Shown: positions 1 through 7,433 of the stretch, piece by piece
Layout: every line of letters begins with the position of its first letter
How positions within the stretch are numbered: position 1 is the stretch's first letter
From: Kaistella haifensis DSM 19056
Lineage (GTDB): Bacteria; Bacteroidota; Bacteroidia; Flavobacteriales; Weeksellaceae
NCBI RefSeq assembly: GCF_000735695.2
Contig: NZ_JASZ02000017.1
Location: 1-64,000 of the forward strand
Length of the DNA stretch: 64,000 nt
Direction: 5' to 3'
Made by a program: the position numbers and the translations under genes
Notes under the pieces: generated by a model
Told to the model about the DNA's origin: nothing
Seen by the model: the letters and a program-made list of their open reading frames with translations, nothing else
Databases searched by the model: none

Positions 1-2
1 TA

Positions 3-356
3 TTAGCAATAATGGTTACTGTAGCCAATGTTCATGACAGTAAAGCTGTTGATTTTCTCATGAGAACTTTGGCATATTTCTTAAGTCCTGTGAAGATTAT
101 TCTTGCTGATGGAGGTTACAGAGGAGAAATCATAGAACAGGTGAAAAATAAGTTTGCTTATCTAATCAATGTGGTGATGAGAAATGATGAAAAGAAAACA
201 GATTTTAAGCCCTTTTCTAAAAGATGGATTATTGAACGGACATTTTCCTGGTTTGATAACGACAGGAGATTATGCAGGAATTACGAATTACTAATGGAAA
301 ATTCTGAAAATATGGTAAAATTATCCGCCATAAAAAATTTATTGAATAAAATTTAA
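3..356 (+). CDS. IS5-family transposase, C-terminal part (5' end outside window)
   Basis: DDE transposase fragment of about 118 residues. The reading frame is open to the first base of the window, so the ATG at 12 is an internal methionine and the gene begins upstream. The block reading VTVANVHDSK, then LADGGYRG and finally RWIIERTFSWFDNDRR is typical of the C-terminal half of IS5/IS427-type transposases: the second aspartate lies in the ADGGYRG block and the catalytic glutamate in the RWIIERTFSW block. Transposition would be by cut-and-paste. Whether the full element is intact cannot be judged from this window. The terminal repeat follows directly downstream of the stop. Confidence 0.88.
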   Translation, partial: LAIMVTVANVHDSKAVDFLMRTLAYFLSPVKIILADGGYRGEIIEQVKNKFAYLINVVMRNDEKKTDFKPFSKRWIIERTFSWFDNDRRLCRNYELLMENSENMVKLSAIKNLLNKI

Positions 357-364
357 ACAGGCTC
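348..364. mobile_element. Probable right terminal inverted repeat of the IS5-family element
   Basis: The bases around and just after the transposase stop read AAAATTTAAACAGGCTC and are followed by TAA. The outward-reading end GAGCCTGTTTAAA resembles terminal repeats of the IS427/IS1031 branch of IS5, which duplicate a TNA target. The matching left end is outside the window, so the exact boundary is inferred. Confidence 0.55.
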
Positions 365-420
365 TAAAGGAATCCATTGAAATAACATTTTATTTTTTAT
401 ATGAAACTCAAAATCTTTTG

Positions 421-428
421 TAATTTTG
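421..428 (+). promoter_or_regulatory. -7 box of tatA promoter
   Basis: TAATTTTG matches the Bacteroidota sigma-ABfr -7 consensus TAnnTTTG. It ends four bases before the tatA ATG at 433, which predicts a transcript with practically no leader. A clear TTTG -33 element is not visible; the IS end lies about 55 bases upstream. Confidence 0.55.
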
Positions 429-432
429 CCGA

Positions 433-759
433 ATGGAATTAAGTATAGGAGAGATGCTGATGATCGCTTTGGCGATTGTAGTTTTGTTCGGTCCCGATAA
501 ATTACCACAAATAGCTCGCGATTTAGGTCAAGGAGTACGCAAAATGCGTGGTGCAATGGAGGATGTGAAGACCGAGATTTTGAAGGAAACTGATAATCCT
601 GTATCTGAAATTAAAAGAGAAATCGACAAAGTAAAGCAGGCCGCGAAAGATTACAATCCACTTGCTGAACTGGAATCCAAAGAAGCTCTAGCACAAAGAG
701 ATATTCCCAAAGTAAATCTTGCGGAAAACGATGATCACCAAGGACCTGTAAGCCGATAA
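433..759 (+). CDS. tatA: Sec-independent protein translocase TatA/TatB-type subunit
   Basis: Small inner-membrane subunit of the twin-arginine translocase, which exports folded proteins. The 108-residue protein has an N-terminal membrane helix (about residues 7-21), the hinge motif FGPDKLP and an amphipathic helix with ARDLGQGVRKMRG, followed by a charged tail that is probably disordered. No tatC is nearby, so it acts with a TatC encoded elsewhere. The start is fixed by the -7 box directly upstream and by the need for the short N-terminus before the helix. Only one base separates its stop from the next gene, so the two are probably cotranscribed. A TatB role cannot be excluded. Confidence 0.9.
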   Translation: MELSIGEMLMIALAIVVLFGPDKLPQIARDLGQGVRKMRGAMEDVKTEILKETDNPVSEIKREIDKVKQAAKDYNPLAELESKEALAQRDIPKVNLAENDDHQGPVSR

Positions 760-760
760 A

Positions 761-1330
761 ATGCAAGAAATTATTCAGGAAGATAAGGAGCTTTTTTTGT
801 ACCTCAATAATTTGGGGAATCAGTCGTTCGATCAGTTCTGGATTATGGTTTCGGCGACTTGGATTTGGGTCCCGCTTTATGTTATTTTTCTTTATTTGCT
901 TTACAAAAAATTCGGAACTAGAAATTTGGTTTTCATTCTCATATTTATAGCTTTAGGAGTCACTGTTTCCGACCAACTTGCCGGAATTTTCAAAACCGGA
1001 ATTTCAAGACTTAGACCTTGCCATGATCCATCATTAGACGGTTTGCTTCGAGAAGTAAAATGTGGCGGACAATTTGGATTTTATTCCAGCCACGCTTCAA
1101 ATACATTCTTCATTGCAACATTAATGAGCATTTTGCTGAAAAAAACACATCGATATTTGCCATATTTCCTGTTTTTCTGGGCAACTTTAGTATCATACAG
1201 CCGAATTTATTTAGGGGTACATTTCCCGATGGATGTCTTCATGGGCGCTTTGATGGGATTTTTCCTGGGCGGTTTCTTTGCAACACTTTCTTTGAAGGTG
1301 ATTTACAAAAGACAAAAAGCGAATTCTTAA
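761..1330 (+). CDS. PAP2-family membrane phosphatase
   Basis: Integral membrane phosphatase of the PAP2 superfamily, 189 residues with about five membrane segments. The three signature motifs are present: K78 to P86 (KTGISRLRP), SSHA at 109-112, and S147-R148 with H154 and D158 (SRIYLGVHFPMD). H111 and H154 are the expected catalytic histidines. Substrates in this family include undecaprenyl diphosphate and phosphatidate; a lipid-carrier recycling role is plausible but not proven by sequence. It follows tatA by one base. Confidence 0.88.
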   Translation: MQEIIQEDKELFLYLNNLGNQSFDQFWIMVSATWIWVPLYVIFLYLLYKKFGTRNLVFILIFIALGVTVSDQLAGIFKTGISRLRPCHDPSLDGLLREVKCGGQFGFYSSHASNTFFIATLMSILLKKTHRYLPYFLFFWATLVSYSRIYLGVHFPMDVFMGALMGFFLGGFFATLSLKVIYKRQKANS

Positions 1331-1431
1331 TTTTTTTTACTTAAAATTTAATTTTAAATATTATTCCGTCGCATTATTAAATCGTGTGCTGAATCTTACT
1401 TTATTCCTTTTCTGCAAAGCCGTAAAAATAT

Positions 1432-1439
1432 TATCTTTG
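1432..1439 (+). promoter_or_regulatory. -7 box of polA promoter
   Basis: TATCTTTG matches TAnnTTTG. Five bases separate it from the polA ATG at 1445, so the predicted transcription start lies at or within two bases of the start codon (leaderless). Confidence 0.6.
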
Positions 1440-1444
1440 CTACT

Positions 1445-4273
1445 ATGTCACACAACAACGATAAAAGACTTTTCCTCATCGACGCCTATGCGATGATTTT
1501 TCGTGGGTATTATGCCTTAATCCGTAGTCCGCGAATTACCAGCGATGGGAAAGATACTTCAGCTATTTTTGGATTCACCAATTCATTGATTGAGTTAATC
1601 CGTCGTGAAAAGCCGACCCATTTGGCGGTGGTTTTTGATGTAGGTGAGGCGAGTGTGAGAACCGCTGATTTTGCCGATTATAAAGCCAACCGAAGCGAAA
1701 CTCCGGAGGCGATAAAGATTGCGATTCCGTATATCCATCGGATTTTGGAGGCAATGCATGTTCCAATTTTAGGAGTTGAAGGTTACGAAGCTGATGACGT
1801 GATCGGAACCATTGCCTGCAAAGCAGAAAAACAAGGTTATACCACTTTTATGGTGACTCCCGATAAAGATTTTGCTCAGCTGGTGACCGATAAAATTAAA
1901 ATTTATAAACCGGGTTTAAAAGGCGCAGAGTTTGAAATTTTGGGTGTTGAAGAAGTAAAAACAAAATATGAAATCGAGGATCCAAAACAGGTCATCGATT
2001 ATCTGGCAATGATGGGCGATTCCGTTGATAATATTCCGGGATTGGAAGGTGTTGGAGAAAAAACTGCCAAAAAATTTATTAAAGAATACGGAAGCATCGA
2101 AAATTTGCTAGCAAACACTCACGAACTCAAAGGGAAACTAAGAGAAAAAATAGAAGCTAGTGCAGAACGGGGAATTTTATCCAAAAAATTAGCAACCATT
2201 ATTTGTGACGCTCCGGTGGAATTTGAAGAGGAAAAATATGATCTTGAAATACCGGATTTCGAAAAAGTGAAAGAAGTTTTTGATGAAATAGAATTCAGAA
2301 GATTGTATGAAAATCTTTACCGTGCATTCGCTCCTGCAAAAGATGCTGAAAAAGAATTTGATCCTAATAAAATAAGCCGTTTCGACAAGGTAGAAGATCC
2401 AAATAAACCAGTTCAACTCGACCTTTTTGCTACTTATGAAGAGTTGGATCAGGCGACAAATACCCAATCCAATATCGCGGAGAGCGATCATTTGTATCAA
2501 TATATCGACGCTCCGAAAGCACAGAAAATTTTAGTTCAGAATTTGCTTGCCCAAAAAGCAGTTTCTTTTGATACCGAAACCACTTCTTTGAATGAAATGG
2601 AAGCTGAACTGATCGGAATGAGTTTTTCATACAAGAAAGGCCTTGCTTACTACATTCCGCTCTCTGAAAATCGTGAAGAAGCACTTGAAACACTTGAAAT
2701 TTTCCGACCATTTTTCGAGAAACAAGATATTGTGAAAATAGCGCACAATTTAAAATTCGATTACAAAATCCTGAAGCAATACGGAATTGAAGTTGAAGGT
2801 GCAATTTTCGATACCATGATCGCTCATTATCTGCTCAATCCTGATGGCAGACACGGAATGGATTATCTCTCCGAAATTTATCTTCATTATCAGCCAATCT
2901 CCATTGAAACCCTTATTGGTAAAGGAAAAAAGCAAGGAACTTTGCGCTCGGTTTCCATTGAAGAGCAAACCAATTATGCTGCGGAAGATGCTGATGTAAC
3001 CTGGCAATTGTACGAACTTTTTGCGCCGCAATTAAAAAAAGAAAACCTTGAAGATCTTTTTTTCAAAGTAGAAATGCCTTTGATGAAAGTGCTTGCCAAA
3101 ATGGAATTGGAAGGAGTTTCTTTGGATAAACAATGGCTTGAGCAAGAAAGTAAAGATCTGGAAGATGATCTTCGTAAGCTTGAATTAAAAATTTTCGAAC
3201 TCTCAGGTGAAGAATTTAACATTAATTCGCCAAAGCAAATGGGTGAAATTTTGTTCGAAAAGATGCAGCTCGACCCGAAAGCCAAAAAGACCAAAACCGG
3301 TCAGTATGCGACGTCTGAAGATATATTGCAAAAACTTTCAAGTAAGCATGAGATTATTAAATATATCCTCGAATACCGAACCTATCAGAAACTGAAATCA
3401 ACTTATGTGGATGCTTTGCCTTTGCAAATCGATAAAGATGATCATCGCGTGCATACCAATTTTTCGCAAACTACCGCTGCGACCGGACGTTTAGCTTCTG
3501 TAAATCCTAACCTTCAAAATATTCCGATTCGTACTTTGCGCGGTCAGCAAATTCGTGGTGCTTTTGTTGCCGGTGAAGGCAAAAAAATCATCTCTGCCGA
3601 TTATTCTCAAATTGAATTGCGTTTGATAGCCGAAATTTCCAATGAAGAAAATATGATTTTGGCATTCCAAAATGGTGAAGATATTCATGCTTCTACAGCT
3701 TCCAAATTATTTAATATTCCGCTGGAAGAAGTTACGAAAACTCAGCGTTCTCAGGCGAAAACGGTAAATTTTGGAATTCTTTATGGGCAGGGAGCATTTG
3801 CTTTGGCAGAACAGACCGGACTTTCCAGAACTGAGGCCAAACAGATGATTGAAGCATATTACGAAACCTATCCTCAGCTAAAGAAATTCATGGCAGACCA
3901 GGTTAAGAAGGCGCAGGAATTAGGATATGTGGAGACAATTCTTCACCGTAAACGTCATTTAAAAGATATTAATTCTGCCAATTTTGTGGTGAGAGCTCAT
4001 GCAGAAAGAAATGCGGTGAATGCCCCAATCCAAGGGAGCGCAGCTGATGTGATTAAATTGGCAATGATTAAAATTGATGAAAAACTAGAAGAACAAAATT
4101 TAAAAACCAAAATGTTGCTACAGGTTCACGATGAACTTTTATTTGAAGCACCAGTTGAGGAAGTAGAAATCGCCAAAACTTTAATTAAAACCGAAATGGA
4201 ATCCGCGTTTGAAACCAAAGTTCCGTTGCTGGTAGAAGTTGGTGTAGGAAATAACTGGCTGGAAGCGCATTAA
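1445..4273 (+). CDS. polA: DNA polymerase I
   Basis: Repair and Okazaki-fragment polymerase of 942 residues with all three domains. The 5'-3' exonuclease (about 1-290) shows FLIDAYAMIFRGYYAL, YEADDVIGT and DSVDNIPGLEGVGEKTA. The 3'-5' exonuclease (about 345-530) appears catalytically intact, with FDTET near 374, HNLKFDY and EDADV. The polymerase domain carries DYSQIELR near 718, the finger motif RSQAKTVNFGILYGQG and QVHDELLFE near 892. The start is the only methionine before the conserved KRLFLIDAY block and lies directly behind a -7 box. Transcribed alone. Confidence 0.98.
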   Translation: MSHNNDKRLFLIDAYAMIFRGYYALIRSPRITSDGKDTSAIFGFTNSLIELIRREKPTHLAVVFDVGEASVRTADFADYKANRSETPEAIKIAIPYIHRILEAMHVPILGVEGYEADDVIGTIACKAEKQGYTTFMVTPDKDFAQLVTDKIKIYKPGLKGAEFEILGVEEVKTKYEIEDPKQVIDYLAMMGDSVDNIPGLEGVGEKTAKKFIKEYGSIENLLANTHELKGKLREKIEASAERGILSKKLATIICDAPVEFEEEKYDLEIPDFEKVKEVFDEIEFRRLYENLYRAFAPAKDAEKEFDPNKISRFDKVEDPNKPVQLDLFATYEELDQATNTQSNIAESDHLYQYIDAPKAQKILVQNLLAQKAVSFDTETTSLNEMEAELIGMSFSYKKGLAYYIPLSENREEALETLEIFRPFFEKQDIVKIAHNLKFDYKILKQYGIEVEGAIFDTMIAHYLLNPDGRHGMDYLSEIYLHYQPISIETLIGKGKKQGTLRSVSIEEQTNYAAEDADVTWQLYELFAPQLKKENLEDLFFKVEMPLMKVLAKMELEGVSLDKQWLEQESKDLEDDLRKLELKIFELSGEEFNINSPKQMGEILFEKMQLDPKAKKTKTGQYATSEDILQKLSSKHEIIKYILEYRTYQKLKSTYVDALPLQIDKDDHRVHTNFSQTTAATGRLASVNPNLQNIPIRTLRGQQIRGAFVAGEGKKIISADYSQIELRLIAEISNEENMILAFQNGEDIHASTASKLFNIPLEEVTKTQRSQAKTVNFGILYGQGAFALAEQTGLSRTEAKQMIEAYYETYPQLKKFMADQVKKAQELGYVETILHRKRHLKDINSANFVVRAHAERNAVNAPIQGSAADVIKLAMIKIDEKLEEQNLKTKMLLQVHDELLFEAPVEEVEIAKTLIKTEMESAFETKVPLLVEVGVGNNWLEAH

Positions 4274-4306
4274 GTCACAGTTTAAGTCATCAAAAAACCT
4301 TCAATT

Positions 4307-4453
4307 ATGAAAACCTTCATTTTCTACGAGAACAATCCTGAGGCAACCATGGAGCAGTTTATGGAAGTTTATCCTAGACATCAGGAGAATGAAGAAAAAT
4401 TTATAAAAGCCGGAATATTTGCGATGAAAGAATTGCAAGACGTACTCCTTTAG
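4307..4453 (+). pseudogene. Internally deleted YCII-domain protein remnant (48 codons)
   Basis: Short open frame starting MKTFIFYENNPEATMEQFM and ending in FAMKELQDVLL. The first 38 residues resemble the start of YCII-related small proteins of Flavobacteriia, including the PRHQ block; the last residues resemble the usual C-terminal end of that family (an IKEW-DVLL type ending). The normal middle, about 45 residues with the Gly-rich strand, is missing while the frame is kept, which suggests an in-frame internal deletion. One base separates it from the next gene. It could alternatively be a genuine microprotein. The family match comes from memory of the fold, not from a search. Confidence 0.5.
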
Positions 4454-4454
4454 A

Positions 4455-5336
4455 ATGAAATTCCTGATCATCATCCCCACTCACAACGAGGAAAAGAATA
4501 TTCTTTTCTGTCTCGAGTCTCTGAAAAATCAGACTTTCAGGGATTATAAAATAGTGGTGGTAAATGATGGCTCGACGGACCAAACTCAAGCTATTGTGAA
4601 TGAATTCGCAGCAGCTCATCCAGATTTTGAAATAAAAAATTTAGAGAAATCGGAACATCAACCCGGCGCAAAAGTCGTACGCACTTTTAACAAAGGCCTG
4701 GAAATGGTTGATCTTAAAGATTTTGATATCATCTGTAAATTCGATGCCGATATTATTTTTCCTGTAAATTATCTGAAAAAAATTCACGACGTTTACGAAA
4801 AGAACCCAAAAGCCGGCATGGTTTCGGGAATTGTTAAAATCAAAAAAAATGTTTTTGAGAAAAATTTTGCTTTTAATTTTTCTGATGAAAAAGGACAATG
4901 GGTTTTCGAAAATATTTCATCGAAAAATCACGTACGCGGCCCAATCAAATCTTACCGGAAAGAATGTTTTCAGGAGATGAACGGTTTGCGGCCTGTTCTC
5001 GGCTGGGATAATATCGACGTGATGCTGGCAAAAAAACACGGTTGGGAAGTGATCACCATCAAAGATTTATGGGTGAAACATCTTCGTCCGACTGCTTATA
5101 AATACAAAAATCAAAAGGCCGAAAAATTAGGAGAATATTTTTATAATATCGGTTTAAGTTTTCCTGTAATGCTGATTTCTTCTGGAAAATCTTCCTTGAA
5201 AAATCAATCTTTTTCTGAGTTTTTCATCACTTTAAAATCTTTTTTAAAACAAAATCACCCAAGTTCTCTTTCGAAAGAAGAAATTCGATACATCCGGAAT
5301 TTACGGTGGAGTCAGATATTTAAAAAAAATTTTTAA
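4455..5336 (+). CDS. Family 2 glycosyltransferase
   Basis: Cytoplasmic GT-A fold sugar transferase of 293 residues. The N-terminus has the family signature IIIPTHNEEKNI, followed by VVVNDGSTDQT and the metal-binding DxD as FDAD near residues 95-98. The acceptor region contains RGPIKSYRKECF and GLRPVLGWDNID. No transmembrane segment is visible. Neighbours further on include another glycosyltransferase-like protein, a flippase and an FkbM methyltransferase, which together suggest a surface-glycan role. The sugar and acceptor are not predictable from sequence. Confidence 0.9.
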   Translation: MKFLIIIPTHNEEKNILFCLESLKNQTFRDYKIVVVNDGSTDQTQAIVNEFAAAHPDFEIKNLEKSEHQPGAKVVRTFNKGLEMVDLKDFDIICKFDADIIFPVNYLKKIHDVYEKNPKAGMVSGIVKIKKNVFEKNFAFNFSDEKGQWVFENISSKNHVRGPIKSYRKECFQEMNGLRPVLGWDNIDVMLAKKHGWEVITIKDLWVKHLRPTAYKYKNQKAEKLGEYFYNIGLSFPVMLISSGKSSLKNQSFSEFFITLKSFLKQNHPSSLSKEEIRYIRNLRWSQIFKKNF

Positions 5337-5344
5337 CCACATAG
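5333..5344. repeat. Left arm of 12-bp inverted repeat around the GxxExxY gene
   Basis: TTAACCACATAG is the perfect reverse complement of CTATGTGGTTAA at 5776-5787. The arm overlaps the last bases of the glycosyltransferase gene (its TAA stop). Confidence 0.75.
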
Positions 5345-5351
5345 TTTCATT

Positions 5352-5765
5352 ATGGTCACAAAAAAATATTTGGATAATTTGACATACGAGATCATTGGAA
5401 GTGCTATTGAGGTCCATAAAACGATGGGCAGAGGTCTCTTAGAAAGCGTATATCACGAGTGTTTAAAAGAAGAGTTAAGACATAGGAAAATAAATTTTCT
5501 ATCAGAGCTAAAACTCCCGGTGATCTATAAGAAGAAATTACTTAATGTTGATTTTCGTTGCGATTTATTCGTCGAAAATAGTATTGTAGTAGAGCTAAAA
5601 AGTGTGCACGAATTAATTCCGATCCACGAAGCACAACTTTTGACCTATATGAAACTATTAAAATGTCCGAAGGGCATTCTAATTAATTTTAATTCTTCTA
5701 ATATTTTTAGAGAAGGTCAAAAGACCTTTGTTAACGAATATTTCAGTGGTTTACAAAACGAATAA
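5352..5765 (+). CDS. GxxExxY protein (PDDEXK-like small protein)
   Basis: A 137-residue protein of the GxxExxY family (PF13366 type), named for the motif seen here as GLLESVY near residue 29. The fold is related to PD-(D/E)xK nucleases, and the expected core is visible as CDLFVENSIVVELKSV (D, then E-x-K). The cellular function is unknown. The gene sits between a glycosyltransferase and an amidohydrolase with no functional link to either, and perfect inverted repeats flank it, so it looks like an inserted single-gene unit. Base composition is similar to the neighbours. The ATG start at 5352 lies inside the repeat-bounded segment. Confidence 0.88.
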   Translation: MVTKKYLDNLTYEIIGSAIEVHKTMGRGLLESVYHECLKEELRHRKINFLSELKLPVIYKKKLLNVDFRCDLFVENSIVVELKSVHELIPIHEAQLLTYMKLLKCPKGILINFNSSNIFREGQKTFVNEYFSGLQNE

Positions 5766-5775
5766 ACCTATAAAT

Positions 5776-5787
5776 CTATGTGGTTAA
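5776..5787. repeat. Right arm of 12-bp inverted repeat around the GxxExxY gene
   Basis: CTATGTGGTTAA lies ten bases after the GxxExxY stop and pairs perfectly with the arm at 5333-5344. The repeat-to-repeat unit is 455 bp. Confidence 0.75.
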
Positions 5788-5811
5788 TTACCAAGTAAAA
5801 ACAGTCGAATC

Positions 5812-7431
5812 ATGAAAAGTATAATTGCAATTCTTTTATTTTTTTACGGGATGTTATCCGCGCAAAAAAACGCCGATCTTATCATTACGAACGCGAAAAT
5901 TTATACAGTGAACCAGAATTTCGATGTAGTGGAATCGATGGCGGTTTCCAATGGAAAAATTCTTGCAGTAGGAAAAAGCAAAGATATTCTGAAGAAGTAT
6001 AAATCTGAAAATATTCAGAATCTTGACGGAAAACCAGTTTTTCCTGGATTTATCGATGCGCATTGCCATTTCACAGGTTATGCAACCGATCAATGGAAAT
6101 GCGAATTGTGGGGTACAAAATCTTGGGAAGAGATCATTGAAAAACTGACCGTTTATTCCCAAAATGCGCCTATGGAATGGTTGTACGGAAGAAGTTGGGA
6201 TCAAAATGATTGGCCGGTAAAAGAGTTTCCGAACAAAGCAAAACTCGATGAATTGTTCCCGAATCGTCCGGTATATTTGAAAAGAGTGGACGGACATGCA
6301 GCGATTGCTAACCAAAAAGCACTTGATATAGCCGGAATTACAGTGAATTCTAAAATAAATGGTGGCGAGATAGAAGTGAAAAACGGTAAACTCACCGGAA
6401 TTCTCGTCGATAATGCGATGCTTTTGGTGGAAAAATTTATTCCTGAAATCAGTGATGAAATGGCCATTAGATATTTTCAAGATTTGCAGAAAACCTGTTT
6501 TTCTTATGGACTCACATCGCTTCATGATTGTGGAATTTCAACGCATACATTCTCGCTTCTGGAAGAAATGCAGAGGCAGGACAAACTTCAGATGAAAATT
6601 TTTGCTTTGCTTTCAGATGAACCCACCACCTACAACGAATGGATTAAAAAAGGAAGATTCACCAAAGGAAATATTACTTTTGGCGGATATAAAGTTTATT
6701 CGGACGGAGCTTTGGGAAGCCGGGGCGCGTGTCTGCTCCACGATTATTCTGATAAAAAAGATTGGAAAGGTTTTTTGTTGAGCGATCAACAACATTTTGA
6801 AACTTTAGCTAAAAAACTTAAAAACAGCGATCTTCAGATGTGTACCCACGCCATTGGAGATTCCGCTAACCGGACGATTCTTAAAATTTATGGAGATGTT
6901 TTAGGCATTAAAAATGACCGAAGATGGCGCATCGAACATGCCCAAATTGTCGATAAAAATGACTTTGACTTGTTCGGTAAATATTCCATTATACCTTCAG
7001 TTCAACCTACTCATGCGACTTCGGATATGTATTGGGCGGAAGAAAGATTGGGAAGAGATCGTTTGAAATATTCTTATGCCTACCAAGATTTGCTGAATCA
7101 AAATGGCTGGCTTCCTCTGGGAACCGATTTTCCTGTAGAGGAAATCAATCCGATAAAAACATTTTTTGCGGCAGTTGCCAGAAAAGATGCTAAAAATTTT
7201 CCGGCGAATGGTTTTCAGAAAGAAAATGCTTTAACCAGAGAACAGGCATTGCGAGGAATGACGATTTGGGCGGCGAAAGCGGCTTTTCAAGAAAAAGAAT
7301 TGGGGAGTTTGGAAGAGGGGAAATCTGCGGATTTTGTGGTTCTGAATCAGGATTTGATGAGTATTGATGAAAATAAAATCTTAGAAACCAAGGTTTTGGA
7401 AACTTATAGTTCAGGCAAAAAAGTGCATTAA
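5812..7431 (+). CDS. Exported amidohydrolase, YtcJ-like
   Basis: Metal-dependent hydrolase of 539 residues from the amidohydrolase superfamily (amidohydro_3, YtcJ-like branch). An N-terminal signal peptide ends near LSAQ, so the protein is probably periplasmic. The metal-site motif FIDAHCHF (HxH) is near residue 83; further ligand regions appear as MCTHAIGDSANR, RRWRIEHAQIV and PLGTDFPVE. The small beta-domain closes at the end (GKSADFVVLNQD). The family acts on amide or related C-N bonds; the substrate is unknown. The next gene starts two bases after its stop. Confidence 0.88.
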   Translation: MKSIIAILLFFYGMLSAQKNADLIITNAKIYTVNQNFDVVESMAVSNGKILAVGKSKDILKKYKSENIQNLDGKPVFPGFIDAHCHFTGYATDQWKCELWGTKSWEEIIEKLTVYSQNAPMEWLYGRSWDQNDWPVKEFPNKAKLDELFPNRPVYLKRVDGHAAIANQKALDIAGITVNSKINGGEIEVKNGKLTGILVDNAMLLVEKFIPEISDEMAIRYFQDLQKTCFSYGLTSLHDCGISTHTFSLLEEMQRQDKLQMKIFALLSDEPTTYNEWIKKGRFTKGNITFGGYKVYSDGALGSRGACLLHDYSDKKDWKGFLLSDQQHFETLAKKLKNSDLQMCTHAIGDSANRTILKIYGDVLGIKNDRRWRIEHAQIVDKNDFDLFGKYSIIPSVQPTHATSDMYWAEERLGRDRLKYSYAYQDLLNQNGWLPLGTDFPVEEINPIKTFFAAVARKDAKNFPANGFQKENALTREQALRGMTIWAAKAAFQEKELGSLEEGKSADFVVLNQDLMSIDENKILETKVLETYSSGKKVH

Positions 7432-7433
7432 TT

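Noticed and set aside
5854-6525. 223-residue open frame on the minus strand inside the amidohydrolase gene
   Set aside because: Fully antisense to a gene with clear motifs; the translation is Phe/Ile/Arg-rich without domains.
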